From Methanomassiliicoccales archaeon (GTDB taxonomy: Archaea > Thermoplasmatota > Thermoplasmata > Methanomassiliicoccales > UBA472): 6,644 bases of DNA. The notes under the pieces are model-generated. The model saw only the letters and a list, made by a program, of their open reading frames with translations. It did not search any database and had not been told where the DNA came from. Position 1 is the stretch's first letter. Every line of letters starts with the position of its first letter. A program made the translations under genes and the position numbers. The DNA lies in assembly GCA_028679935.1 (NCBI GenBank), contig JAJRAL010000202.1, positions 1 to 6,644 of the forward strand. The letters are read 5' to 3'. This document shows, piece by piece, positions 1 to 5,296 of this stretch.

Positions 1-694
1 GACCGAGGACCGACCGGACGTGATCCAGAAGGCGGTCGTGGCGGAGGAGTCGAACCACCGGCAGCCCTACGGGTCGAAGCCCGGGGCCGGCACGAGGCAT
101 TCGGTGTCCACGTGGGGCAAGGGACGCGGCGTCTCGCGTGTCCAGAGGATCACCGGCGGAGCGAAGGGCGCCGAATCGCCGAACAACGTCGGCGGCCGAA
201 GGGCGTTTCCTCCCAGGGTGGACAAGGACTGGAGCATGAAGGTGAACCGCAAGGAGCGCATCATGGCGAGGTTCTCCGCGCTGGCGGCCCTCTCGAACGT
301 CGAGATGGTCAAGAAGAGGGGACACCAGTTCGAGGAGGGGGTCACCCTTCCGGTGATATTCGAGGATTCGATGGAGAAGCTCGAGAGCACCGCCGACGTG
401 GTCGGCGCGCTGCAGAGCGTAGGGCTCGAGTCGGACCTGGTGCGGGCGAAGGAGGCTCATACCGTGAGGCCGGGCAAGGGCAAGATGCGCGGTCGCCGGT
501 TCAAGGGGTCCCGCTCGCTGCTGATAGTCGTTTCCGACAAGGCAGCTCCGATATTCAAGAGCGCCAAGAACCTGCCAGGCGTCGAGGTCGTCTCCCCCGA
601 GCAGCTGAACGCCGGAATGCTCGCGCCGGGCGGAGCGGCCGGACGATTGGCCGTGTTCTCCGAGGCGGCCCTTAAGAAGGTAGGGGAGTGGTGA
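1..694 (+). CDS. rpl4: 50S ribosomal protein L4 (uL4), 5'-truncated
   Basis: Large-subunit protein that binds 23S rRNA early in assembly; its long loop reaches the constriction of the peptide exit tunnel. The frame is open from position 2 to the TGA at 692-694, giving 230 residues. Archaeal L4 is usually about 250 residues, so roughly 20-30 N-terminal residues lie upstream of the window. The GTG at 20 is internal, because coding sequence (TEDRPD) continues before it. Family landmarks are the N-terminal helix with NHRQPYGSKPGAGTRHS, the basic tunnel loop with GKGRGVSRVQR and VGGRRAFPP, then KVNRKERIMARFSALAAL, and the C-terminal globular part with GKGKMRGRR, SLLIVVSD and the SPEQLNAGMLAPGG segment. 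One base separates its stop from the L23 start. The identification is firm; only the true start is unseen. Confidence 0.96.
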   Translation, partial: TEDRPDVIQKAVVAEESNHRQPYGSKPGAGTRHSVSTWGKGRGVSRVQRITGGAKGAESPNNVGGRRAFPPRVDKDWSMKVNRKERIMARFSALAALSNVEMVKKRGHQFEEGVTLPVIFEDSMEKLESTADVVGALQSVGLESDLVRAKEAHTVRPGKGKMRGRRFKGSRSLLIVVSDKAAPIFKSAKNLPGVEVVSPEQLNAGMLAPGGAAGRLAVFSEAALKKVGEW

Positions 695-698
695 GATG
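691..698 (+). promoter_or_regulatory. L4/L23 translational coupling junction
   Basis: The TGA of L4 (692-694) is followed after one G by the ATG of L23 (696-698), giving GGTGAGATG. A GGTGA overlaps the stop but is too close to the start to serve as a normal SD; the GGAG at 685-688 is better spaced. The layout suggests re-initiation by the terminating ribosome. Confidence 0.55.
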
Positions 699-980
699 GT
701 GAAGTCCGAGGACATACTGTTGCATCCGTACGTCACAGAGAAGACGATGAACCTGATGACAGGCACCCCGACCCAGGACTACAAGGACGGCAACAAGCTC
801 GAGTTCATAGTCTTGAAGAAGGCCTCCAAGGCCGAGATTAAGGCGGCCTTCGAGAAGCAGTTCGAGGTCAAGGTGGCCAAAGTGTGGACCAAGATCGACA
901 AGGAAGGAAAGCATGCGATCATCAAGCTCGCCGAGGGCTACTCTGCCGAGGACATCGGCATGAGGATCGGAGTGTTCTGA
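696..980 (+). CDS. rpl23: 50S ribosomal protein L23 (uL23)
   Basis: Small 23S rRNA-binding protein at the exit of the peptide tunnel, where it forms part of the docking site for signal recognition particle and nascent-chain factors. The 94-residue product opens with the diagnostic LLHPYVTEKTMNLM, continues with KLEFIVLKKASKAEIKAAFE and FEVKVAKVWTKI, and ends in the archaeal-type YSAEDIGMRIGVF. Between TEKTMNLM and KLEFIV there is a polar stretch (about residues 22-33, TGTPTQDYKDGN) that seems longer than the short turn in many archaeal homologues. The ATG at 696 lies one base after the L4 stop. A GGAG at 685-688, inside the end of L4, is 7 bases upstream and is the probable SD, so translation is likely coupled to L4. 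Confidence 0.97.
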   Translation: MVKSEDILLHPYVTEKTMNLMTGTPTQDYKDGNKLEFIVLKKASKAEIKAAFEKQFEVKVAKVWTKIDKEGKHAIIKLAEGYSAEDIGMRIGVF

Positions 981-984
981 GGTG
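979..984 (+). promoter_or_regulatory. SD of rpl2 overlapping the L23 stop
   Basis: GAGGTG begins within the L23 TGA stop (978-980) and ends 6 bases before the L2 ATG at 991. It complements the archaeal 16S 3' tail (CACCUC). The same stop-plus-SD arrangement recurs before rpl22 and rpl24. Confidence 0.7.
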
Positions 985-990
985 GGATGA

Positions 991-1692
991 ATGGGAAAAC
1001 ATCTCAGGCAGCAGCGCAGGGGGCGGGGAGGGCCGGTCTACCGGTCGCCTAGCCACCGACACAAGGGAGCGATCAAGCACCCCGAGGCCATGTTCAAGTC
1101 CGGCCTCATCACGGACATAGTCCATGCGCCCGGCAGATCGGGCCCGCTGGCCTTGATCGATTTCCAAGGCAAGGAGCAGCTGGTCATCGCCGCCGAGGGC
1201 ATGACGGTGGGTCATGAGTTCCTGAGCGGACCGGGAGTTCCGGCGAACGCCGGCAACATCCTCCCGCTGGCGGCGTTGCCAGAAGGCACGCTCGTCCACA
1301 ACGTCGAGGCGAGACCGGGCGATGGCGGCAAGTTCGTGAGGACCGCTGGCTCAACGGCGACCGTCGTCTCGAAGGGCGACAAGGTCGTCCTGCTAATGCC
1401 ATCCGGATCGTTCAAGACGTTCGACCCGCGGTGCCGCGCGTCCATCGGGACCTTGGCCGGCGCAGGGCACACGGAGAAGCCCTTCGGCACGTCGGGCAAC
1501 AAGTTCCACGCTTACAGATCGAGGAGCAAGGCGTACTTCAAGGTGAAGGGCGTCGCGATGAACCCGGTGAACCACCCGCACGGTGGCGGCTCGCACCCGC
1601 ACGTGGGCAAGCCGAGCACGGTCTCGCGCAACGCTCCGCCTGGAAGGAAGGTGGGTAGGCTTTCCCCGCAGAAGAAGCCGAAGGAGAAGTGA
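991..1692 (+). CDS. rpl2: 50S ribosomal protein L2 (uL2)
   Basis: One of the most conserved large-subunit proteins; it binds 23S rRNA near the peptidyl-transferase centre and helps subunit association. The 233-residue length is close to the archaeal norm of about 240. The N-terminus has the archaeal form MGKHLRQQRRGRGGPVYRSP then SHRHKG. An OB-like domain follows (about 35-85), then an SH3-like domain with NVEARPGDGGKFVRTAG, KVVLLMPSG and DPRCRASIGTLAGAG. The C-terminal signature is GVAMNPVNHPHGGG at about residues 187-200; His195 corresponds to the histidine tied to peptidyl transfer in bacterial L2 (E. coli His229). It ends with SRNAPPGRKVG and a lysine-rich tail. The start is set by the SD at 979-984. 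L2 and S19 are separated by four bases. Confidence 0.98.
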   Translation: MGKHLRQQRRGRGGPVYRSPSHRHKGAIKHPEAMFKSGLITDIVHAPGRSGPLALIDFQGKEQLVIAAEGMTVGHEFLSGPGVPANAGNILPLAALPEGTLVHNVEARPGDGGKFVRTAGSTATVVSKGDKVVLLMPSGSFKTFDPRCRASIGTLAGAGHTEKPFGTSGNKFHAYRSRSKAYFKVKGVAMNPVNHPHGGGSHPHVGKPSTVSRNAPPGRKVGRLSPQKKPKEK

Positions 1693-1696
1693 TTCA

Positions 1697-2161
1697 ATGG
1701 CAGAGGATAAACCGTTGACAGGAACGAAGGCCTCCCGCCGCAGGCAGAGGAAGAAGAGGGGAGCGATCACTGCACGCCGCAAAAAGGAGTTCACCTACCG
1801 CGGCTTCACCATGGAGGAGCTCCTCGGGATGCCTTTCGATGAGGTCCTTGGGCTCATGCCCGCCCGCGTTCGACGCAGCTTCAGCCGCGGATTGAACGAC
1901 GAGCAGAAGGTCACCTTCGACAAGATCGTGTCCGGCGAGATCGACGTGGTCCGCACGCACCGCCGCGACATCCCGATCGTGCCGGCCTTCGTGGGCAAGA
2001 AGGTGGCCATATACACCGGCAAGGAGTTCAAAGAGGTCGAGATCAAACCGGAGATGATCGGGCATTACCTGGGCGAGTTCGCGATGACCCGCAAGGCTGT
2101 GAAGCACAGCGGACCGGGCGTCGGTGCGACAAGGTCGTCCAAGTTCCTGCCGCTCAAGTGA
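1697..2161 (+). CDS. rps19: 30S ribosomal protein S19 (uS19)
   Basis: Small-subunit head protein that contacts 16S rRNA and lies near the A-site finger and the bridges to the large subunit. The product has 154 residues. The core begins with ARRKKEFTYRGFTMEELLGM (about 26-45), then LMPARVRRSFSRGL, the archaeal HRRDIPIVPAFVGKKVAIY, and the universal GHYLGEFAMTRKAVKHSG with a C-terminal SSKFLPLK. Before the core lies a basic extension of about 25 residues (SRRRQRKKRG at 13-22). No ATG, GTG or TTG start lies between the extension and the core, so the extension is probably real. The frame is also open upstream to 1583 inside L2, but ATG 1697 follows the L2 stop by four bases and has AAGGAG at 1681-1686, 10 bases upstream. 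Confidence 0.97.
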   Translation: MAEDKPLTGTKASRRRQRKKRGAITARRKKEFTYRGFTMEELLGMPFDEVLGLMPARVRRSFSRGLNDEQKVTFDKIVSGEIDVVRTHRRDIPIVPAFVGKKVAIYTGKEFKEVEIKPEMIGHYLGEFAMTRKAVKHSGPGVGATRSSKFLPLK

Positions 2162-2166
2162 GGTGA
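2160..2166 (+). promoter_or_regulatory. SD of rpl22 built on the S19 stop
   Basis: GAGGTGA is a 7-base match to the archaeal anti-SD. It overlaps the last two bases of the S19 TGA (2159-2161) and stands 4 bases before the rpl22 ATG at 2171. It fixes that start. Confidence 0.75.
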
Positions 2167-2170
2167 AAAC

Positions 2171-2617
2171 ATGGCAGGATACACACAGCAGACCGACCCG
2201 GACGTGACGGCGAGGGCCATCGGCAAGGAGCTGCCGATCTCACCGAAGTTCTCCCGAGAGATATGCCGCATGCTGCGCGGAAAGAACGTGACGGTGGCGA
2301 TCAGTATGCTCGAGGAGATCGAGACGCTGAAGAGGGCAGTACCGATCAAGAGGCACAACTTTGGCGTGGCGCACAAGCGCGGCATCGGCCCTGGCAGGTA
2401 CCCCAAGAAGGCCGCCAAGGCGATCCGCCAGGTGATCGAGAGCGCTCGGTCCAACGCCGAGTACAAGGGGCTCGACGCCGACAACATGAGGCTCAGGGTC
2501 GTTGCCGCCCACCTCGGGCGCGTCATCCCCGGCTACATGCCGAGGGCGTACGGACGCAGCTCCCAGTGGAATCAGCAGACCGTGAACATCGAGATCATCT
2601 TGGAAGAGGTGGAGTGA
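2171..2617 (+). CDS. rpl22: 50S ribosomal protein L22 (uL22)
   Basis: Large-subunit protein whose extended beta-hairpin lines the exit tunnel next to the L4 loop. The 148-residue archaeal form starts with GYTQQTDPDVTARAIGKELP and ISPKFSREICRMLRGKNV, then has the insertion typical of archaea and eukaryotes (AVPIKRHNFGVAHKRGIGPG and RYPKKAAKAI, about 58-82). The C-terminal part holds the hairpin, VVAAHLGRVIPGYMPRAYGR followed by SSQWNQQTVNIEIILEE. The start is supported by a strong SD at 2160-2166. Its TGA shares one base with the S3 start (TGATG), so the two are likely coupled. Confidence 0.97.
   Translation: MAGYTQQTDPDVTARAIGKELPISPKFSREICRMLRGKNVTVAISMLEEIETLKRAVPIKRHNFGVAHKRGIGPGRYPKKAAKAIRQVIESARSNAEYKGLDADNMRLRVVAAHLGRVIPGYMPRAYGRSSQWNQQTVNIEIILEEVE
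2606..2611 (+). promoter_or_regulatory. SD of rps3 inside the end of rpl22
   Basis: GAGGTG lies 5 bases before the rps3 ATG at 2617. It selects this start over the upstream open frame, which runs back to 2263 across rpl22 but is only a shadow of that gene. Confidence 0.65.
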
Positions 2618-3408
2618 TGGCAAGTGAGAGGAAGTTCATAACCGAGAACGTGCGCCGCGTGCTCCTCAAGGAGTACCTGATGAAGGCGGTCGACCGCGCC
2701 GGGTTCGGCGGGGTCGAGGTGCAGCGCACCCCCATGGGCACGAGGGTGACCCTGATCACCGAGAGGCCAGGCATCGTCATCGGGCGCAAGGGCGCGGCGA
2801 TCAAGTCGCTCACCACCGCGATCGAGAGGGACTTCAAGTTCGACAACCCCCAGGTCGAGGTGCAGGAGGTCGACAACCCGAACCTCAACGCCCAGATCAT
2901 GGCCGAGAAGCTCGCCTTCGCTCTGGAGCGCGGCTGGCACTTCCGCCGGGCCGGGCACTCCACGGTGCGCCGGGTCATGGACTCGGGCGCCAGGGGATGC
3001 CACGTCGTAATCGCTGGCAAGCTGACCGGCGAAAGGCACCGCACTGAGAAGTTCAAGGAGGGCTACATCAAGTTCTGCGGCGAGCCCAAGCTCAAGTTCA
3101 TCAGGCAGGGATTCGCCGTGGCGAAGCTCAAGCCGGGCGTCATCGGCGTCAAGGTGGAGATCATGGCGCCCGATGCTAGGCTCCCGGACGAGGTCGACGT
3201 CGTATCGCCCGAGGAAGCGGCCAAGATCCTGCCGGAGATGGTCGACAAGATCTATGCCAAGGAGGAGGCGCTGATAGTCACCGAGGCGTCGAAGGAAGAG
3301 GCGCCGGCGGAGCCCGAGGGCCAGCCGGTCGACTCCCCGACGACGCCGGTCATCTGCGAAACCCCGGTCGAGGAGAAGCCGACCGAGAAGAAGGAGGGCG
3401 AGAGCTGA
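2617..3408 (+). CDS. rps3: 30S ribosomal protein S3 (uS3)
   Basis: Head protein at the mRNA entry channel of the small subunit, with a role in mRNA unwinding and start-site accommodation. The product has 263 residues. An N-terminal KH domain (about 15-90) carries the RNA-binding loop GIVIGRKG at 52-59; it is followed by NPNLNAQIMAEKLAFALERG and WHFRRAGHSTVRRVMDSGA, and then the C-terminal S3 domain with GCHVVIAGKLTGERHRTEKF, GEPKLKFIRQGFAVAKLKPG and VIGVKVEIM. After the core comes an acidic, proline- and glutamate-rich tail (about 214-263) with a KKEGES end. The tail looks disordered and differs in composition from the basic core. The TGATG overlap joins the gene to rpl22 upstream and to rpl29 downstream. 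Confidence 0.97.
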   Translation: MASERKFITENVRRVLLKEYLMKAVDRAGFGGVEVQRTPMGTRVTLITERPGIVIGRKGAAIKSLTTAIERDFKFDNPQVEVQEVDNPNLNAQIMAEKLAFALERGWHFRRAGHSTVRRVMDSGARGCHVVIAGKLTGERHRTEKFKEGYIKFCGEPKLKFIRQGFAVAKLKPGVIGVKVEIMAPDARLPDEVDVVSPEEAAKILPEMVDKIYAKEEALIVTEASKEEAPAEPEGQPVDSPTTPVICETPVEEKPTEKKEGES

Positions 3409-3608
3409 TGGCTCTTCTCAGGGTCAAGGAGATCAAGGCGATGAGCGCGGGCGACCGCAAGGCGAGGCTGAAGGAGCTGCGCGCTGAGCTGATGCATGAA
3501 CGCGGAACGGCGGCGATGGGCGGAGCCCCGGCCAACCCTGGCAGGATCCGCGCGCTGAGGACGAACATCGCACGCATTCTGACCGTCGAGAGGGAGGAAG
3601 AGAAGTAA
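3408..3608 (+). CDS. rpl29: 50S ribosomal protein L29 (uL29)
   Basis: Small helical-hairpin protein beside L23 near the tunnel exit. The 66-residue length fits the family. Visible landmarks are LLRVKEIKAMSAGDRKARLK, ELRAELMHERG (the first long helix), and the second-helix segment NPGRIRALRTNIARILTVER with the conserved R-x-x-x-x-IAR pattern. A GGAGGG at 3393-3398, in the S3 tail, is 9 bases before the start. It overlaps S3 by one base (TGATG) and the next gene by one base (TAATG). Confidence 0.95.
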   Translation: MALLRVKEIKAMSAGDRKARLKELRAELMHERGTAAMGGAPANPGRIRALRTNIARILTVEREEEK

Positions 3609-3907
3609 TGGCTGAGATTTGCTCGGTATGTGGACTGCCAAAAGAGCTGTGCATGTGCGAAGAGATCGCCCGAGAGCAGCAGACCGTGAAGATAACCACC
3701 GACAGCCGACGCTACGGCAAGGTGGTCACTGTTGTCGAGGGCATTGACGCGAACGACATCGACATCGACGACCTTGCGCGCAAGTTGAAGACGCGCTGCG
3801 CCGCCGGCGGCACGGCCAAGGATGGCAAGATCGAGCTCCAAGGGGACCACAAGAAGAAGGTCCAGCAATGTCTCGAAGAGATGGGCTTCAAGACAGAGAT
3901 CAGATGA
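3608..3907 (+). CDS. Translation initiation factor aIF1 (SUI1 family)
   Basis: Archaeal homologue of eIF1, which binds the small subunit near the P site and discriminates against wrong start codons. The 99-residue product has an N-terminal zinc knuckle, C5-x2-C8-x6-C15-x-C17 (ICSVCGLPKELCMCEEI), then the SUI1 alpha/beta fold: VKITTDSRRYGKVVTVVEGI, LARKLKTRCAAGGTAKDG (the basic loop with the conserved C-A-x-GG-T), KIELQGDHKKKVQQCLEEMG and FKTEIR. The gene is embedded between L29 and RNase P, a placement known in other archaea. GGAGG at 3593-3597 is 10 bases upstream and the start overlaps the L29 stop. Gene symbols vary between databases (sui1, yciH), so none is assigned here. Confidence 0.95.
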   Translation: MAEICSVCGLPKELCMCEEIAREQQTVKITTDSRRYGKVVTVVEGIDANDIDIDDLARKLKTRCAAGGTAKDGKIELQGDHKKKVQQCLEEMGFKTEIR

Positions 3908-4170
3908 TGAAGAAGAGTGAGTTCATGAGGAAGGAGTTCGTCGGTCTGGAGATGGAGGTTGCGTCCTCGAACCACCCAGCCTACCTTAAGGTGAAGGGCA
4001 GGGTCACGGGCGAGACGAAGAACACCATCCTGGTAGACGTCGGGCCCAAAGAGGTCACGGTGCCGAAGCCGGGGAACGAATTCCTGTTCACATACGAAGG
4101 CGAACGATTCACGGTCAAGGGCTCGGAGATACAGCACCGGCCCGAGGACCGCATCAAGAAGATAAGGTGA
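3904..4170 (+). CDS. rnp1: Ribonuclease P protein component 1 (p29 / Pop4 family)
   Basis: Protein subunit of archaeal RNase P, which with the RNA subunit and other proteins trims the 5' leader from pre-tRNA. Archaeal Pop4 is a small Sm-like beta-barrel that acts with Rpp21. The 88-residue product shows the family pattern: FMRKEFVGLEMEVASSNHP, KVKGRVTGETKNTILVDVG, the turn VTVPKPGNEFLF, and the C-terminal GSEIQHRPEDRIKKIR. It is at the short end of the family. Two starts are possible in ATGATGA: ATG 3904 (4-base overlap with aIF1) or ATG 3907 (1-base overlap); I chose 3904. The frame is open further upstream to 3868, but that part lies inside aIF1 and is not family-like. No well-placed SD is visible, so translation probably depends on coupling. 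Confidence 0.92.
   Translation: MMKKSEFMRKEFVGLEMEVASSNHPAYLKVKGRVTGETKNTILVDVGPKEVTVPKPGNEFLFTYEGERFTVKGSEIQHRPEDRIKKIR
4166..4170 (+). promoter_or_regulatory. SD deciding the rps17 start
   Basis: GGTGA, in the wider context AAGGTGATC that complements the archaeal 16S tail (GAUCACCU), overlaps the rnp1 stop and sits 5 bases before ATG 4176. It favours that ATG over the in-frame GTG at 4167, which would lie inside the SD itself. Confidence 0.65.
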
Positions 4171-4175
4171 TCAAG

Positions 4176-4505
4176 ATGGAAAGCAAGGCCAAGGACATAG
4201 GCATCGACGTCAAGGCTCCTGAGGCGACCTGCACCGACATTCACTGCCCGTTCCACGGCAAACTATCGGTCAGGGGCCAGGTGATCGACGGCGTGGTCGT
4301 CTCGGACAAGATGAAGAACACGGCCGTCGTGGAGCGCAACTTCCTGGCGTTCGATTCCAAGTACGAACGCTACGTGAAGAAGACAAGCAGGTATTCGGCG
4401 CACTGCCCGCCCTGCCTCGGTGTCAAGACCGGGGACTCGGTGAAGGTCGTCGAGTGCCGACCGTTGAGCAAGACGGTCTCATTCGTGATAGTCGAGAAGA
4501 GGTAG
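4176..4505 (+). CDS. rps17: 30S ribosomal protein S17 (uS17)
   Basis: Primary 16S rRNA-binding protein with an OB fold, located in the small-subunit body. The 109-residue product has the archaeal N-terminal extension (KDIGIDVKAPEATC), the motif CPFHGKLSVRGQVIDG at about 24-39, then VVSDKMKNTAVVERNFLAF, KYERYVKKTSRYSAHCPPC and GVKTGDSVKVVECRPLSKT with a final VSFVIVEK. The start at ATG 4176 is chosen from the SD at 4166-4170; GTG 4167 would add only three residues. Six bases separate it from rpl14. Cysteines at 19, 24, 77 and 80, with nearby histidines, could form a metal site (see findings). Confidence 0.96.
   Translation: MESKAKDIGIDVKAPEATCTDIHCPFHGKLSVRGQVIDGVVVSDKMKNTAVVERNFLAFDSKYERYVKKTSRYSAHCPPCLGVKTGDSVKVVECRPLSKTVSFVIVEKR
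4499..4503 (+). promoter_or_regulatory. SD of rpl14 overlapping the S17 stop
   Basis: GAGGT ends on the first base of the S17 TAG stop (4503-4505) and lies 8 bases before the rpl14 ATG at 4512. It is weaker than the GAGGTGA sites at other junctions. Confidence 0.5.
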
Positions 4506-4511
4506 GTAATC

Positions 4512-4910
4512 ATGAAGGGCATCGCAGGCAAGCAGACCCGCGGCATCATGACCGGCACCATACTGGATGTCATAGACAACAGCGGCGCCAAGACCATCAG
4601 CGTCATCGCCGTGCCGGGATACCATGGTGTCACCCGGAGGCAGCCTTCGGCGGGAATCGGCGACATAATCATCGCCTCCGTCAAGAAGGGTACTCCGGAG
4701 ATGCGCAGACAGGTGGTGCACGCGATCATCGTGAGGCAGAGGAGGCCGTTCCGACGGCCCGACGGCACGATGGTCACGTTCGAGGACAACGCGGCGGTCA
4801 TCACCACCGAGGAAGGAGAGACGAAGGGAACGGACATCAAGGGACCGGTGGCCCGGGAGGCGGCGGAACGCTGGCCTCGCATAGCCGCCACCGCGTCAAT
4901 GATAGTGTGA
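4512..4910 (+). CDS. rpl14: 50S ribosomal protein L14 (uL14)
   Basis: Highly conserved beta-barrel protein at the subunit interface, part of an intersubunit bridge and of the landing surface for anti-association factors. The 132-residue product shows TGTILDVIDNSGAKTISVIA, GIGDIIIASVKKGTPEMRRQ, VVHAIIVRQRRPFRRPDGT, the signature FEDNAAVITTEEGETKGTDI, KGPVAREAAERWPRIAATAS and the final MIV. The length matches the archaeal form. ATG 4512 is preceded by GAGGT at 4499-4503; a later in-frame ATG (residue 13, MTGTIL) would cut off the archaeal N-terminus and is less likely. Eleven bases, the largest gap in the window, separate it from rpl24. Confidence 0.97.
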   Translation: MKGIAGKQTRGIMTGTILDVIDNSGAKTISVIAVPGYHGVTRRQPSAGIGDIIIASVKKGTPEMRRQVVHAIIVRQRRPFRRPDGTMVTFEDNAAVITTEEGETKGTDIKGPVAREAAERWPRIAATASMIV

Positions 4911-4915
4911 GGTGA
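4909..4915 (+). promoter_or_regulatory. SD of rpl24 built on the L14 stop
   Basis: GAGGTGA overlaps the last two bases of the L14 TGA (4908-4910) and stands 6 bases before ATG 4922. It is the third instance of the TGAGGTG arrangement in the window. Confidence 0.75.
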
Positions 4916-4921
4916 CCAGAG

Positions 4922-5296
4922 ATGAAAAGCAAGCAGGCAAGGAAGCAGCGCAAGGCGCAGTACAACGCGCCGGAGCACATCAGAAGCAAGGCGGTCGCCT
5001 CGCACCTTAGCGAATCGCTTTCGAAGGAGTACCGGAAGAGGAACGCCAGGGTCATCGAGGGCGACACCGTCAGGGTGGTCCGCGGCGACGAGAGCGTCAA
5101 GGGCGTGGAGGGCAAGGTCTCCAAGGTCAACACCAAGACCGGCCGCCTCGTCATCGAGGGCATCACCATGCCCAAGGCGGACGGGACGCAGAAGGCCCGC
5201 TCGATCCACGCGTCGAACGTCCTCATTACGAAGCTGGACCTGACCGATCAGAAGAGAAGGGGAAGGCTGCAGCACACCGAGGGGGCATCCCAATGA
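4922..5296 (+). CDS. rpl24: 50S ribosomal protein L24 (uL24)
   Basis: Early-assembling 23S rRNA-binding protein with a KOW/SH3 fold near the tunnel exit. The 124 residues match the archaeal/eukaryotic (L26-like) form: KSKQARKQRKAQYNAPEHIR, SKAVASHLSESLSKEYRKRN, then the KOW core VIEGDTVRVVRGD and GVEGKVSKVNTKTGRLVIEG (about 44-81), and the closing IHASNVLITKLDLTDQKRRG. The start has a strong SD at 4909-4915. Its end overlaps the S4e start by four bases (ATGA). Confidence 0.96.
   Translation: MKSKQARKQRKAQYNAPEHIRSKAVASHLSESLSKEYRKRNARVIEGDTVRVVRGDESVKGVEGKVSKVNTKTGRLVIEGITMPKADGTQKARSIHASNVLITKLDLTDQKRRGRLQHTEGASQ

Noticed and set aside
20..22. GTG at 20 as the start of L4
   Set aside because: The reading frame is open and family-like before it, and the L4 N-terminus would be incomplete; the gene starts before the window.
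112..675. Second + strand open frame within rpl4
   Set aside because: It is an alternative-frame shadow, low-complexity in Arg, Gly and Glu, with no family features.
1583..1696. Upstream in-frame extension of S19 inside rpl2
   Set aside because: It is an out-of-frame shadow of the conserved L2 C-terminus; ATG 1697 follows the L2 stop and has an SD.
2263..2616. Upstream in-frame extension of S3 across rpl22
   Set aside because: It overlaps rpl22 in another frame, has no S3-like sequence, and the SD at 2606-2611 with ATG 2617 gives the canonical N-terminus.
3868..3903. Upstream in-frame extension of rnp1 inside aIF1
   Set aside because: The added residues are a shadow of the aIF1 C-terminus and do not resemble the Pop4 family; the ATGATGA junction gives a better start.
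4167..4175. GTG at 4167 as the rps17 start
   Set aside because: It lies inside the likely SD (GGTGA), which is correctly spaced for ATG 4176; it would add only three residues.
4370..5293. Long open frame on the - strand (307 codons) across rps17, rpl14 and rpl24
   Set aside because: It lies opposite three well-identified ribosomal genes, has no recognisable domain, and long antisense frames are expected at this G+C content and codon usage.
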